From positions 1 to 9,095 of the forward strand of contig JBJEPV010000120.1 in NCBI GenBank assembly GCA_051881415.1: a DNA stretch of 9,095 bases, read 5' to 3'. The stretch is from Fimenecus sp051881415 (GTDB lineage Bacteria; Bacillota; Clostridia; Oscillospirales; Acutalibacteraceae). Below are positions 1 through 5,657 of this stretch, piece by piece. The position numbers and the translations under genes are program-made. Positions within the stretch are counted from its first letter, which is position 1. Each line of letters opens with the position of its first letter. The notes beneath the pieces are model-generated. The model searched no databases, was not told where the DNA came from, and was given only the letters and a program-made list of their open reading frames with translations.

Positions 1-7
1 TGGACAT
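1..7 (-). CDS. Possible start of a gene running off the left edge
   Basis: Only the first two codons or so are inside the window. Reading the minus strand, a GGAGGG Shine-Dalgarno (positions 21 to 16) is followed 8 nt later by ATG at 7 to 5 (Met-Ser-...). A second ATG at 15 to 13 abuts the Shine-Dalgarno directly and is therefore a poor start. A promoter of good shape lies upstream (90 to 62). Nothing can be said about the product. Confidence 0.4.
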
Positions 8-61
8 GGGTTCATCCCTCCGATAGTAGTTTTATACAATCTGACAATTCATTTACTATGT

Positions 62-90
62 ATTTTACACAATGTTTGTGATTTTTGCAA
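62..90 (-). promoter_or_regulatory. Sigma-A type promoter for the gene at the left edge
   Basis: On the minus strand TTGCAA (90 to 85) and TAAAAT (67 to 62) are separated by exactly 17 bp. The expected start of transcription is near 55, leaving a leader of about 48 nt before the ATG at 7. The distance to a matching ribosome binding site supports the call. Confidence 0.5.
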
Positions 91-127
91 GGGATTTTTT
101 GATATTTTCAAAATTTTGTTTGCATTT

Positions 128-156
128 TGCCCAAAAATTAAAAGCTTTTTTGGGCA
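128..156. terminator. Inverted repeat, possible terminator of the small-protein gene pair
   Basis: Arms TGCCCAAAAA (128-137) and TTTTTGGGCA (147-156) pair perfectly over 10 bp around a 9-nt loop. It lies about 75 bp beyond the stop of the minus-strand gene ending at 229. No clean U-tract follows on the minus strand, so termination is inferred from position and pairing only. A weaker CCGAA/TTCGG hairpin lies near 197-209. The rest of 91-228 holds no gene that I can see. Confidence 0.4.
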
Positions 157-228
157 TTCGGTAGATTCCGTCGTATTTTTTCGCTAAAATTTCGCCCCGA
201 AAAATTCGGCAAAATGACGGAGAAATCC

Positions 229-663
229 CTATTCCGCGTTACACACGGAACATTTGCTGTATCCTTCGTTCAAGAGATCTTCCAAGGATTTATCCGTGAC
301 CACCTGTTTATTTGTCTCCTGCATGGATGTGGCATAGCGGCAAGTCGGCGAATGAATTTTTTTCGAGCTTGTATTCAAAATATAGGTTGTTCCGGTTTCT
401 GCCGCATCCGCAGGCGGCGCAAATGCAGACACAGCCGTTTCGGGCAACGCCGTTTCTTGCGTTTCGACTTCTTCATACCAAACCACAGACGGCGGTACCG
501 CCGTTGCGACGCGCAGTAGTTCACTTGCCGTTTTATGCAGACGATAGGCATTCCAAAGCGAAGCCGCACTAAGTGTCAAAAGCAACAAACTCAGCAGCCA
601 TAACAGTTTATCCGTATTGTGCGTGCGGTGTTCACGCTGTTTCTTCTCTTCGGCAGGCTTCAT
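229..663 (-). CDS. Small membrane-anchored protein with C-terminal His/Cys domain (second of a paralogous pair)
   Basis: This 144-residue protein has one hydrophobic segment (about 19-36) after a charged N-terminus. A short Ala/Pro/Glu-rich stretch follows, then a C-terminal domain (about 93-144) reading YILNTSSKKIHSPTCRYA, later NEGYSKCSVC. H104, C108, C138 and C141 are the obvious metal-ligand candidates. A similar tail (leading LNT, a KxxHxxxC stretch, then GYxxCxxC) occurs at the end of many Firmicutes secreted or nuclease-like proteins, by my recollection, and resembles an Ada-type zinc site. Its function is not known to me. The start is ATG at 663-661, which overlaps the stop of the upstream gene as ATGA and has an AAGGGG Shine-Dalgarno 8 nt before it. 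The open frame continues upstream, but that part is the out-of-frame shadow of the neighbour. The topology predicted is one membrane anchor with the Cys domain probably outside. No enzyme motif is visible. Confidence 0.75.
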   Translation of the reverse strand: MKPAEEKKQREHRTHNTDKLLWLLSLLLLTLSAASLWNAYRLHKTASELLRVATAVPPSVVWYEEVETQETALPETAVSAFAPPADAAETGTTYILNTSSKKIHSPTCRYATSMQETNKQVVTDKSLEDLLNEGYSKCSVCNAE

Positions 664-1151
664 TTTGCACACCCCTTGCAATGCCCGCATAGCGTATAGC
701 CGTTTTGCTCGTATGCAGACAGTTCCTCCCGCGTGATTTGCGCGCGGTTTTCTTCTTTGATATTTTGCGCATAGGCACAGTCCGGGCTGTGAATTTTTCT
801 CGTATTGGTATTCACAAGCAGAATCGGACTGATTTCCGTCTGCTTTTCGGTGGATGTCGGTGTGGTTTCTTTTGTAGATTTGGTGATATTCGCCTGCTTT
901 GCGGCGGCGACTTTTTCCGAAACAGGCGCTGTGTTCTGTATTTGTGCAAGGACTGCTTCCGTTTCCGAAACAGATGTCGGCACCGCAGTTGGATTTGTTT
1001 GTGCCGTCTGCTGTGCAGTCACCGACGCCGCAGCAAGTGCCTGTAAGGTATTTTTTGTTTGCATCTGCAATCCAAAGGATATAATCAAAAGCAAACCGGA
1101 CAAAAATAAAGAGACAACAACAGACCGTTTTCGCTGTGCGTTTTCGTCCAT
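660..1151 (-). CDS. Small membrane-anchored protein with C-terminal His/Cys domain (first of a paralogous pair)
   Basis: This 163-residue protein has a basic N-terminus, one hydrophobic segment (about 9-29), a low-complexity Ala/Thr/Pro/Glu/Lys linker (about 38-106) and a C-terminal domain (about 110-163). The domain reads LLVNTNTRKIHSPDCAYAQ and then NGYTLCGHCKGC. H121, C125, C155, C158 and an extra C161 are potential metal ligands. The domain matches that of the downstream gene (NT.(S/T).KIHSP.C.YA and GY..C..C), while the linkers differ, as expected of an old tandem duplication under selection for the tail. I chose ATG at 1151-1149 because AAGGGT lies 9 nt upstream. The alternative GTG at 1160 overlaps that Shine-Dalgarno. 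The stop overlaps the next start by 4 nt, so the two are probably translationally coupled and made in equal amounts. Function unknown; a surface sensor or a substrate-binding accessory is possible but not shown. Confidence 0.75.
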   Translation of the reverse strand: MDENAQRKRSVVVSLFLSGLLLIISFGLQMQTKNTLQALAAASVTAQQTAQTNPTAVPTSVSETEAVLAQIQNTAPVSEKVAAAKQANITKSTKETTPTSTEKQTEISPILLVNTNTRKIHSPDCAYAQNIKEENRAQITREELSAYEQNGYTLCGHCKGCAK

Positions 1152-1183
1152 TGTTGTCACACCCTTCGACAGTTAATGACAAT

Positions 1184-1212
1184 ATCATACACGATTTTTT
1201 CGCGTTTGTCAC
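1184..1212 (-). promoter_or_regulatory. Promoter of the small-protein gene pair
   Basis: Minus strand GTGACA (1212 to 1207) and TATGAT (1189 to 1184) are separated by 17 bp, each one base from consensus. The predicted start is near 1177, giving a leader of about 26 nt to the ATG at 1151. It begins only 16 bp after the ATPase stop, so the pair can be expressed independently of the ABC operon even though it lies on the same strand just downstream. A weak 5-bp hairpin (ATGTG/CACAT, about 1216-1234) overlaps the end of the ATPase gene, with no strong terminator visible between, so read-through is also possible. Confidence 0.6.
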
Positions 1213-1228
1213 AAAATGTGCCGAATTC

Positions 1229-1807
1229 TCACATATTTTTTTGTATAGTATTTAAATTTATGACGGTTGCCCCCGCCAATTCCGCCTCCTGCAAGCTGTG
1301 TGTTACAAGCAAAATCGGCCGCGTTTGTGCTTCTTGCCGAAGCAATGCAATCATCTCGCGGCAAAGGTCTGCATCCAACCCCTTAAACGGTTCATCCAAC
1401 AGCAAAACGGGACTTTTGTGCGCAAGTGCACGCGCCAACGCTACCCGCCGTTGCATCCCGCCGGACAAGGATGACGGTAAGGTTTGCAATTCCTGTGCCA
1501 AACCGACTTTGCGTAAAATGGTTTGTGCGGTTTGCGTGTCACTGACCAAGGCGACATTTTCAAGGGCGGACGCCCACGGTAGCAAGCGGTTTTCCTGAAA
1601 CAAAAAGGTATAGGTTTCGGGCGCACCCGATATTGTGCCGCTGTCCGGGCTTTCCAAGCCGCACAGCAAGCGCAGAAGTGTAGTCTTTCCGCAGCCGGAC
1701 GGCCCCATTAACGCGGTTATGCCTTGCAGAGAGAGCGTATAGGAAAAATCCGAAAAGACCTGTTTTCCGTCAAAGGATTTGCAAACCTTGTCGAACAGCA
1801 CGGTCAT
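1229..1807 (-). CDS. ABC transporter ATP-binding protein, nitrate/sulfonate/taurine (SsuB/TauB-like) family
   Basis: This cytoplasmic ATPase powers the importer encoded with the two preceding genes. Over 192 residues all nucleotide-binding motifs are present in order: Walker A GPSGCGKT (35-42), Q-loop Gln71 followed by ENRLLPW as in the SsuB/TauB group, signature LSGGMQ (114-119), Walker B VLLLDEP (134-140) and H-loop His170. It is shorter than the roughly 240-260 residues usual for the family: the C-terminal extension after the H-loop is almost missing. No frameshift is evident, because a promoter for the next genes begins right after the stop. ATG at 1807-1805 overlaps the permease stop as ATGA, with an AGGGGG Shine-Dalgarno about 9 nt upstream. 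It is the last gene of the operon. The substrate cannot be read from the ATPase. Confidence 0.93.
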   Translation of the reverse strand: MTVLFDKVCKSFDGKQVFSDFSYTLSLQGITALMGPSGCGKTTLLRLLCGLESPDSGTISGAPETYTFLFQENRLLPWASALENVALVSDTQTAQTILRKVGLAQELQTLPSSLSGGMQRRVALARALAHKSPVLLLDEPFKGLDADLCREMIALLRQEAQTRPILLVTHSLQEAELAGATVINLNTIQKNM

Positions 1808-2589
1808 TTGGACACGCCCCCTCTCGTCACACTGCCGATTTTTCCGACGGCGTATACAATCAGTTTTTCAAACAGCATACTCAGCAAAACAACCACGACC
1901 GTCCAGGCAAACAAATCCACGGTTTCGAGATACACTTTGGCATTGTAAAGCTGCGCCCCGATGGAATTGCGCGGCGTGCTGATGACCTCGGCGGCGATGC
2001 CCGCTTTCCATGCAAAGCCGATGGCGGTCGTCAGTGCTGTCAAAAGGGACGGCGTCACGCTCGGGATATAAATTTTTTGCACAATTTGCCGCTTGGAGAA
2101 CCCGTATGCGTGCGCCATTTCCAATAAATTGCGGTCGGTTTCCCGAATGCCGCCGGCAAGATTTGCCCAAACCATCGGTGTGACCATCAAAAAGGAAATA
2201 AACACAGGCACATGGGATTTTTCCATCCAAACCAGGGCTAAAATGATGAACGATACCACAGGTGTACTTTTAATCACGGTCAGCATCGGGCGAAAAATCG
2301 CGTACAGCCACTCGGAAAGCGATGTAACCGCCGCGAGCAGAATCCCCGCCGCCGCGCCGAGCAAATACCCCTCGGTAATGCCCAAAAGTGTTGCACCGGT
2401 TTTCACCCAGAAGTCCGCTGTGCAAAGCAATTCGACAAGGCGTTTGCCCACCGCCAAAGGGGAAGCAAACAAAACATCTTTGCCAATCCACAAATAGAGT
2501 ATCTGCCACAAACACAGCCACACGGATACCGAAATCAGTATCCGTGCCGCTTTTTTGTATGGACTTTTTTTCGTTCTCTTATACACCAT
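1804..2589 (-). CDS. ABC transporter permease, SsuC/TauC-like (BPD_transp_1) family
   Basis: This is an inner-membrane channel subunit, 261 residues from the chosen start, with about six hydrophobic segments (roughly 15-35, 65-88, 104-122, 126-147, 180-200, 226-247). The cytoplasmic EAA loop that docks on the ATPase is clear at about 157-176: EMAHAYGFSKRQIVQKIYIP, with the conserved Gly and final Ile-x-x-Pro spacing. Homodimeric use is expected because only one permease gene exists. The start is uncertain. ATG at 2589 overlaps the end of the binding-protein gene by 11 nt but has no clear Shine-Dalgarno, and ATG at 2601 (four residues longer) is no better. The frame stays open up to 2652, but that adds only residues without family likeness. 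Translation probably depends on coupling to the upstream gene. A perfect 9-bp hairpin lies in codons near residues 15-23. The start of the ATPase gene overlaps its stop. Confidence 0.9.
   Translation of the reverse strand: MVYKRTKKSPYKKAARILISVSVWLCLWQILYLWIGKDVLFASPLAVGKRLVELLCTADFWVKTGATLLGITEGYLLGAAAGILLAAVTSLSEWLYAIFRPMLTVIKSTPVVSFIILALVWMEKSHVPVFISFLMVTPMVWANLAGGIRETDRNLLEMAHAYGFSKRQIVQKIYIPSVTPSLLTALTTAIGFAWKAGIAAEVISTPRNSIGAQLYNAKVYLETVDLFAWTVVVVLLSMLFEKLIVYAVGKIGSVTRGGVSK
2521..2546. repeat. Perfect 9-bp inverted repeat inside the permease gene
   Basis: CACGGATAC (2521-2529) and GTATCCGTG (2538-2546) pair perfectly around an 8-nt loop. In the minus-strand mRNA the hairpin sits about 43 nt into the permease coding sequence, at the start of the first membrane segment. 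It could affect translation or mRNA stability in this operon, or it may be chance. No U-tract follows, so it is not a standard terminator. Confidence 0.5.
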
Positions 2590-3562
2590 ACCAGAAATCA
2601 TCTGCGGGCAATGCGCCGCCGATTGCTTTCGGATTTGCCGCAAGCAAAACATTCAGGTTTTCCGTTGCAATCTTTTGCATATCCGCACCGGTTACGCAGG
2701 TGATGCTGCAACGCGGAATGGCCTGTTTTGCCACAGCCGCTTTCGGAATGATGCCATAGGTTTCACAAAGCGTTGCCGTATCGTCCAAATTGGTTTCGGT
2801 ATAGTCCACGGACGCTTTGTATTCGGTTAAGAACGCATCTATTGCATCTTTATTTTGCTCTGCAAATTCTTTTTTGGCAACAATACAGCCCATTGCCAAA
2901 GATACGCCCGAAGCACTTTCAAACGCCGACGAAACATCCAAAACCGTTTTCAGCGCTTGATTTTGTAAAAGCGACGCGGTCACATTCGGCTCGGGAAGCA
3001 TATAAATCGTTTGGTCATCCGCCCCTGCCGCCGCGGCAAGTGTGGCAACTTCGGCATGCTCCGATTTAAATTCTACGGTCACCTTATCCGTAAGACCGTT
3101 TTTCTCCAACAGATAATTGAGCACATATTCGGGTGTTGCACCCTGCCCTGCGGTCACAACGGTTTTGCCCGCCAAAGCGGAAATGTCGGCAAGATCCTGT
3201 GTTGACAGCATATACAGCGTGCCGAGCGTGTTGATTGCCAAAATCTGCACGCCGCCGTTGAGCTTGTTATACAGTACCGATGCCATATTCAGCGGTACGG
3301 CCGCCACATCATAGCTGCCTTCCACAACGCCGTTCAAAACTTCGGTCGGGTCTGCGCAAAGCGTTACGGTATAATCATTTTTTGCTTTGCCTGCATCGTC
3401 ATCTGCCCACAGTTTTGCCGTACCGATACCGGTCGGCCCTTTCAAGGTTGCCATACGGACAACGGTCTTGGTGTCAGACGCGTTTCCGTCTGTGTTTGCG
3501 CCGCACGCGGCAAGCGACAGCACCAAAAGCACTGCCAACAGAAGTGAAATTCCTTTTTTCAT
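2579..3562 (-). CDS. ABC transporter solute-binding lipoprotein (NMT1/TauA-like)
   Basis: This 327-residue extracytoplasmic binding protein would be anchored by a lipid. The N-terminus is a lipoprotein signal: Lys-Lys, a hydrophobic core (about 5-18) and lipobox LAAC with Cys20 as the predicted lipidated residue, followed by a Gly/Asn/Asp/Ser linker. The mature part begins VVRMATLKGPTGIGTAKL and has the two-lobed periplasmic-binding layout (for example YDVAAVPLNMASVLYNKL, then LAGKTVVTAGQGATPEYVLNYLL). This fits the COG0715/NMT1 group that serves nitrate, sulfonate, pyrimidine-precursor and similar importers. The ligand cannot be told. ATG at 3562-3560 overlaps the stop of the regulator gene as ATGA, with AAGGAG 7 nt upstream, the best ribosome site in the operon. 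This suits the need for more binding protein than membrane subunits. The end overlaps the permease start. Confidence 0.9.
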   Translation of the reverse strand: MKKGISLLLAVLLVLSLAACGANTDGNASDTKTVVRMATLKGPTGIGTAKLWADDDAGKAKNDYTVTLCADPTEVLNGVVEGSYDVAAVPLNMASVLYNKLNGGVQILAINTLGTLYMLSTQDLADISALAGKTVVTAGQGATPEYVLNYLLEKNGLTDKVTVEFKSEHAEVATLAAAAGADDQTIYMLPEPNVTASLLQNQALKTVLDVSSAFESASGVSLAMGCIVAKKEFAEQNKDAIDAFLTEYKASVDYTETNLDDTATLCETYGIIPKAAVAKQAIPRCSITCVTGADMQKIATENLNVLLAANPKAIGGALPADDFWYGV

Positions 3563-4209
3563 AGTTCTGCTCCTTCAAGTATTGTTATTTTTTTGTCGCC
3601 GTACAGAAGTTTGCCGCTTGCGGAAAGCTGTTCGAGCGCGCGGTATATTCCCGCACGGCTGACATTGATTTGCCTTGCCAATTCCGTCACGCACACACGC
3701 TCTATTACGCCGTCGGGACTGCTGATGCTTTTTAAATAATGCAACAGCTTTTCCTCGCCGTTCGGGGCGGTGTAGGCTTCGATTTTTTCATTGAGAAAAT
3801 AGATCCGTTTGGAAAGATACCCGATATAGTTTTTGGCAAATATCGGATTGTTTTCAATCAAGCGGTCAATACCGTCTTTTTGCAAAAACACAACCTTGCA
3901 CGCCGTTTTCGCAACCACGGTATTTACAAAGCGCTCTGCCGCATTGTAAAGGGTAACGGCACCGAACAGGCCGCCCGGTTTCAGCACGCTGACGGTCAGG
4001 TAATCCTTCTCCACGCGTGCTTCACCCTGTAACAGCACACCGATACATTTTTCGGTGCTTGCGGGAGAATACAGCACTTCTTCCTTCGCAAAGGGAACCA
4101 CCCTTGCCGCCGAACAAAGCAACTGTTCCAAAGCAAACATATCCGCCGCAGAGAATATATCGGCTTGCGATAAGATATGCAAACAGAGTTTCTTGTCGGA
4201 TTCCGTCAA
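3559..4209 (-). CDS. Crp/Fnr family transcriptional regulator, first gene of the ABC operon
   Basis: This 216-residue protein has an N-terminal cyclic-nucleotide-type beta-barrel (about 18-115), a long dimerisation helix (about 120-146, NNPIFAKNYIGYLSKRIYFLNEKIEAY) and a C-terminal winged helix with the HTH at about 174-196 (VTELARQINVSRAGIYRALEQL). Compared with E. coli CRP, the Glu of the FIGE ligand motif is Ala84 and the Ser after the conserved Arg is Phe94, so cAMP is unlikely as ligand. It lacks the N-terminal cysteine cluster of FNR. I chose TTG at 4209-4207: GGAGGG lies 7 nt before it. The TTG 15 nt further upstream overlaps this Shine-Dalgarno. The stop overlaps the binding-protein start. 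Its place as the first gene, with a dyad at its own transcription start, suggests control of the operon, perhaps responding to the transported compound (inference). Confidence 0.88.
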   Translation of the reverse strand: MTESDKKLCLHILSQADIFSAADMFALEQLLCSAARVVPFAKEEVLYSPASTEKCIGVLLQGEARVEKDYLTVSVLKPGGLFGAVTLYNAAERFVNTVVAKTACKVVFLQKDGIDRLIENNPIFAKNYIGYLSKRIYFLNEKIEAYTAPNGEEKLLHYLKSISSPDGVIERVCVTELARQINVSRAGIYRALEQLSASGKLLYGDKKITILEGAEL

Positions 4210-4216
4210 AAAAACG

Positions 4217-4222
4217 CCCTCC
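4217..4222 (-). promoter_or_regulatory. Ribosome binding site that fixes a TTG start
   Basis: GGAGGG on the minus strand, 7 nt before TTG at 4209. It overlaps the alternative upstream TTG (4224-4222), which argues against that start. Confidence 0.7.
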
Positions 4223-4234
4223 AAACTGTCTCAT

Positions 4235-4256
4235 TTGATACACTATCGGCAGTATA
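4235..4256. promoter_or_regulatory. Dyad at the transcription start of the Crp-ABC operon, possible operator
   Basis: The plus strand GATACACTATC (4237-4247) is a GATA/TATC inverted repeat with a 3-bp centre. The expected minus-strand start point (about 4244) falls inside it, directly after the -10 box (4256 to 4251). The wider TTTGATACACTATCGG partly resembles an FNR/CRP-type site (TTGAT-N4-ATCAA) but the right half fits poorly. Self-repression by the first gene product is plausible, not shown. Confidence 0.3.
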
Positions 4257-4279
4257 GCAGTTTTTTTGGGATTCGTCAA
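4251..4279 (-). promoter_or_regulatory. Promoter of the Crp-ABC transporter operon
   Basis: Minus strand TTGACG (4279 to 4274) and TATACT (4256 to 4251), spacing exactly 17 bp, each one base from consensus. The expected start is near 4244, with a leader of about 35 nt. It should drive all four genes down to 1229. Confidence 0.75.
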
Positions 4280-4343
4280 TCCTTTTTACGCAAATTTCTA
4301 TCTGTTCGGCGAAAAATCCAACAATTTGTTCACAAAGTATGGG

Positions 4344-4372
4344 TTGTTTTTTCATAAATAGTTTGTTAAAAT
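4344..4372 (+). promoter_or_regulatory. Promoter of the fucO-like gene
   Basis: TTGTTT (4344-4349) and TAAAAT (4367-4372) with a 17-bp spacer. The -10 box is one base from consensus while the -35 box is weak, as is common for regulated promoters. The start is expected near 4379, just before the inverted repeat at 4383-4401. Confidence 0.55.
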
Positions 4373-4382
4373 AGTATCGAAC

Positions 4383-4401
4383 TTGCGAAGGACATTCGCA
4401 A
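4383..4401. promoter_or_regulatory. 7-bp perfect inverted repeat in the fucO leader, candidate operator
   Basis: TTGCGAA (4383-4389) and TTCGCAA (4395-4401) around GGACA. It covers about +5 to +23 of the expected transcript and ends 5 bp before the Shine-Dalgarno (AAAGGAG, 4407-4413, 9 nt before ATG). As DNA it resembles a Rex-type site (TTGTGAA-N4-TTCACAA), with one changed base per arm and one extra spacer base. As RNA it is a small hairpin. Confidence 0.45.
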
Positions 4402-4422
4402 AACAAAAAGGAGTGTATCAAC

Positions 4423-5571
4423 ATGGCAAACAGATTTGTACTCAACGAAACCTCTTATCACGGCAAAGGCGCCATTCAAAGCATTGCCGACGAAGCAATC
4501 GCACGCGGCTTTAAAAAGGCGTTCATTTGCTCCGACCCCGACCTTATCAAGTTCGGCGTGACCAAAAAGGTTACGGATGTTTTGGACGCGAAAAACTTGG
4601 CATATCAAATTTATTCCGACATCAAACCGAACCCGACCATTGAAAACTGCCAGCACGGCGTTGACGAATTCAAGGCTTCGGGCGCGGATTACTTAATTGC
4701 CATCGGCGGCGGCAGTTCCATGGACACCGCCAAAGCCATCGGCATTGTCGTGGCAAACCCCGAATTTTATGACATCAGAAGCCTTGAAGGTGTAGCACCG
4801 ACCAAAAACAAATGCGTGCCGATTATCGCCGTTCCCACCACAGCGGGCACCGCGGCGGAAGTCACCATTAACTATGTTATCACCGATGCCGAGAAGAACC
4901 GCAAAATGGTTTGCGTCGATGTGCACGACATCCCCGTGGTCGCCGTTGTCGACCCTGATATGATGTCCAGCATGCCCAAAGGGTTGACCGCCGCCACCGG
5001 TATGGACGCGCTCACCCACGCGATTGAAGGCTACATCACCGCAGGTGCTTGGGCACTTTCGGATATGTTCCACTTAAAAGCGATTGAAATCATTGCCAAA
5101 AGTTTGCGCGGCGCGGTTGCGAACACCCCCGAAGGCAGAGAGGGCATGGCGCTCGGTCAATATATTGCCGGTATGGGCTTCTCGAATGTGGGGTTGGGCA
5201 TTGTCCACTCTATGGCACACCCGCTCGGCGCACTGTATGACACCCCGCACGGTGTGGCAAACGCGATTATTTTGCCGACGGTTATGGAATACAATGCACC
5301 CGCAACCGGTGAAAAATACAGAGATATTGCAAAGGCCATGGGTGTTGACGGCGTAGATGCCATGACGCTTGAAGAAGCACGCAAAGCCGCGATTGACGCT
5401 GTGAAACAGTTGTCGCAAGATGTCGGCATTCCCGCTGACCTCAAAGAAATTGTCAAGAGAGAAGACCTTGACTTCTTGGCACAGTCCGCTTATGACGACG
5501 CTTGCCGTCCCGGCAACCCGAGAGAAACCAGCGTTGCCGAAATCAAAGCGCTGTACGAGTCGCTTCTGTAA
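4423..5571 (+). CDS. fucO: Lactaldehyde reductase (L-1,2-propanediol oxidoreductase), Fe-dependent alcohol dehydrogenase
   Basis: It reduces L-lactaldehyde to L-1,2-propanediol with NADH, the step that disposes of the aldehyde made from fucose or rhamnose under anaerobic conditions. The 382 residues align by eye almost end to end with E. coli FucO: start MANRFVLNET, then GADYLIAIGGG, VPTTAGTAAEVTINYVITD, ALTHAIEGYIT, GQYIAGMGFSNVGLG and TPHGVANAI. The NAD-binding GGGSSMD is at 95-101. The iron ligands are Asp195, His199, His262 and His276, one less than the E. coli numbers, and all are intact. ATG at 4423 follows AAAGGAG by 9 nt. It stands alone, with its own promoter and terminator. No fucI, fucK or fucA is nearby, though a GH95 fucosidase-type gene lies 0.8 kb downstream. 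Many clostridial members of this group act on other short aldehydes, so the exact substrate is less certain than the family. Confidence 0.9.
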   Translation: MANRFVLNETSYHGKGAIQSIADEAIARGFKKAFICSDPDLIKFGVTKKVTDVLDAKNLAYQIYSDIKPNPTIENCQHGVDEFKASGADYLIAIGGGSSMDTAKAIGIVVANPEFYDIRSLEGVAPTKNKCVPIIAVPTTAGTAAEVTINYVITDAEKNRKMVCVDVHDIPVVAVVDPDMMSSMPKGLTAATGMDALTHAIEGYITAGAWALSDMFHLKAIEIIAKSLRGAVANTPEGREGMALGQYIAGMGFSNVGLGIVHSMAHPLGALYDTPHGVANAIILPTVMEYNAPATGEKYRDIAKAMGVDGVDAMTLEEARKAAIDAVKQLSQDVGIPADLKEIVKREDLDFLAQSAYDDACRPGNPRETSVAEIKALYESLL

Positions 5572-5596
5572 GCCGATAAAATTTATACATCAAATT

Positions 5597-5633
5597 ACCG
5601 CCCGTAATGCTGTTGCGCATTGCGGGCGGTTTT
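5597..5633 (+). terminator. Strong rho-independent terminator after fucO
   Basis: Arms ACCGCCCGTAATGC (5597-5610) and GCATTGCGGGCGGT (5617-5630) pair over 14 bp with one G-T pair and a 6-nt loop, followed by TTTTCT. It sits 26 bp after the fucO stop and between two convergent genes. The reverse strand has a shorter T-rich run, so it may also stop the regulator transcript coming from the right. Confidence 0.9.
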
Positions 5634-5657
5634 CTGTGCATATTTACTTCTTTAAAA

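Noticed and set aside
664..1212. Upstream half of a long minus-strand open frame ending at 229 (would give 327 residues)
   Set aside because: It runs out of frame through the gene at 660-1151, which has a clear membrane segment and conserved tail. The part from Met at 663 onward has its own ATGA-coupled start. The extra half is a shadow.
1176..1598. 140-residue plus-strand open frame
   Set aside because: Antisense to the ATPase with Walker A, signature and Walker B; Cys/Ser/Arg-rich shadow composition.
4206..4445. 79-residue minus-strand open frame across the gap between the Crp-like gene and fucO
   Set aside because: It covers both promoters and the fucO leader dyad and has no Shine-Dalgarno or recognisable family; regulatory DNA explains the region better.
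4693..5418. Two minus-strand open frames of 126 and 114 residues
   Set aside because: Antisense to fucO, which is aligned to E. coli FucO from end to end; His/Gly/Val-rich shadow.
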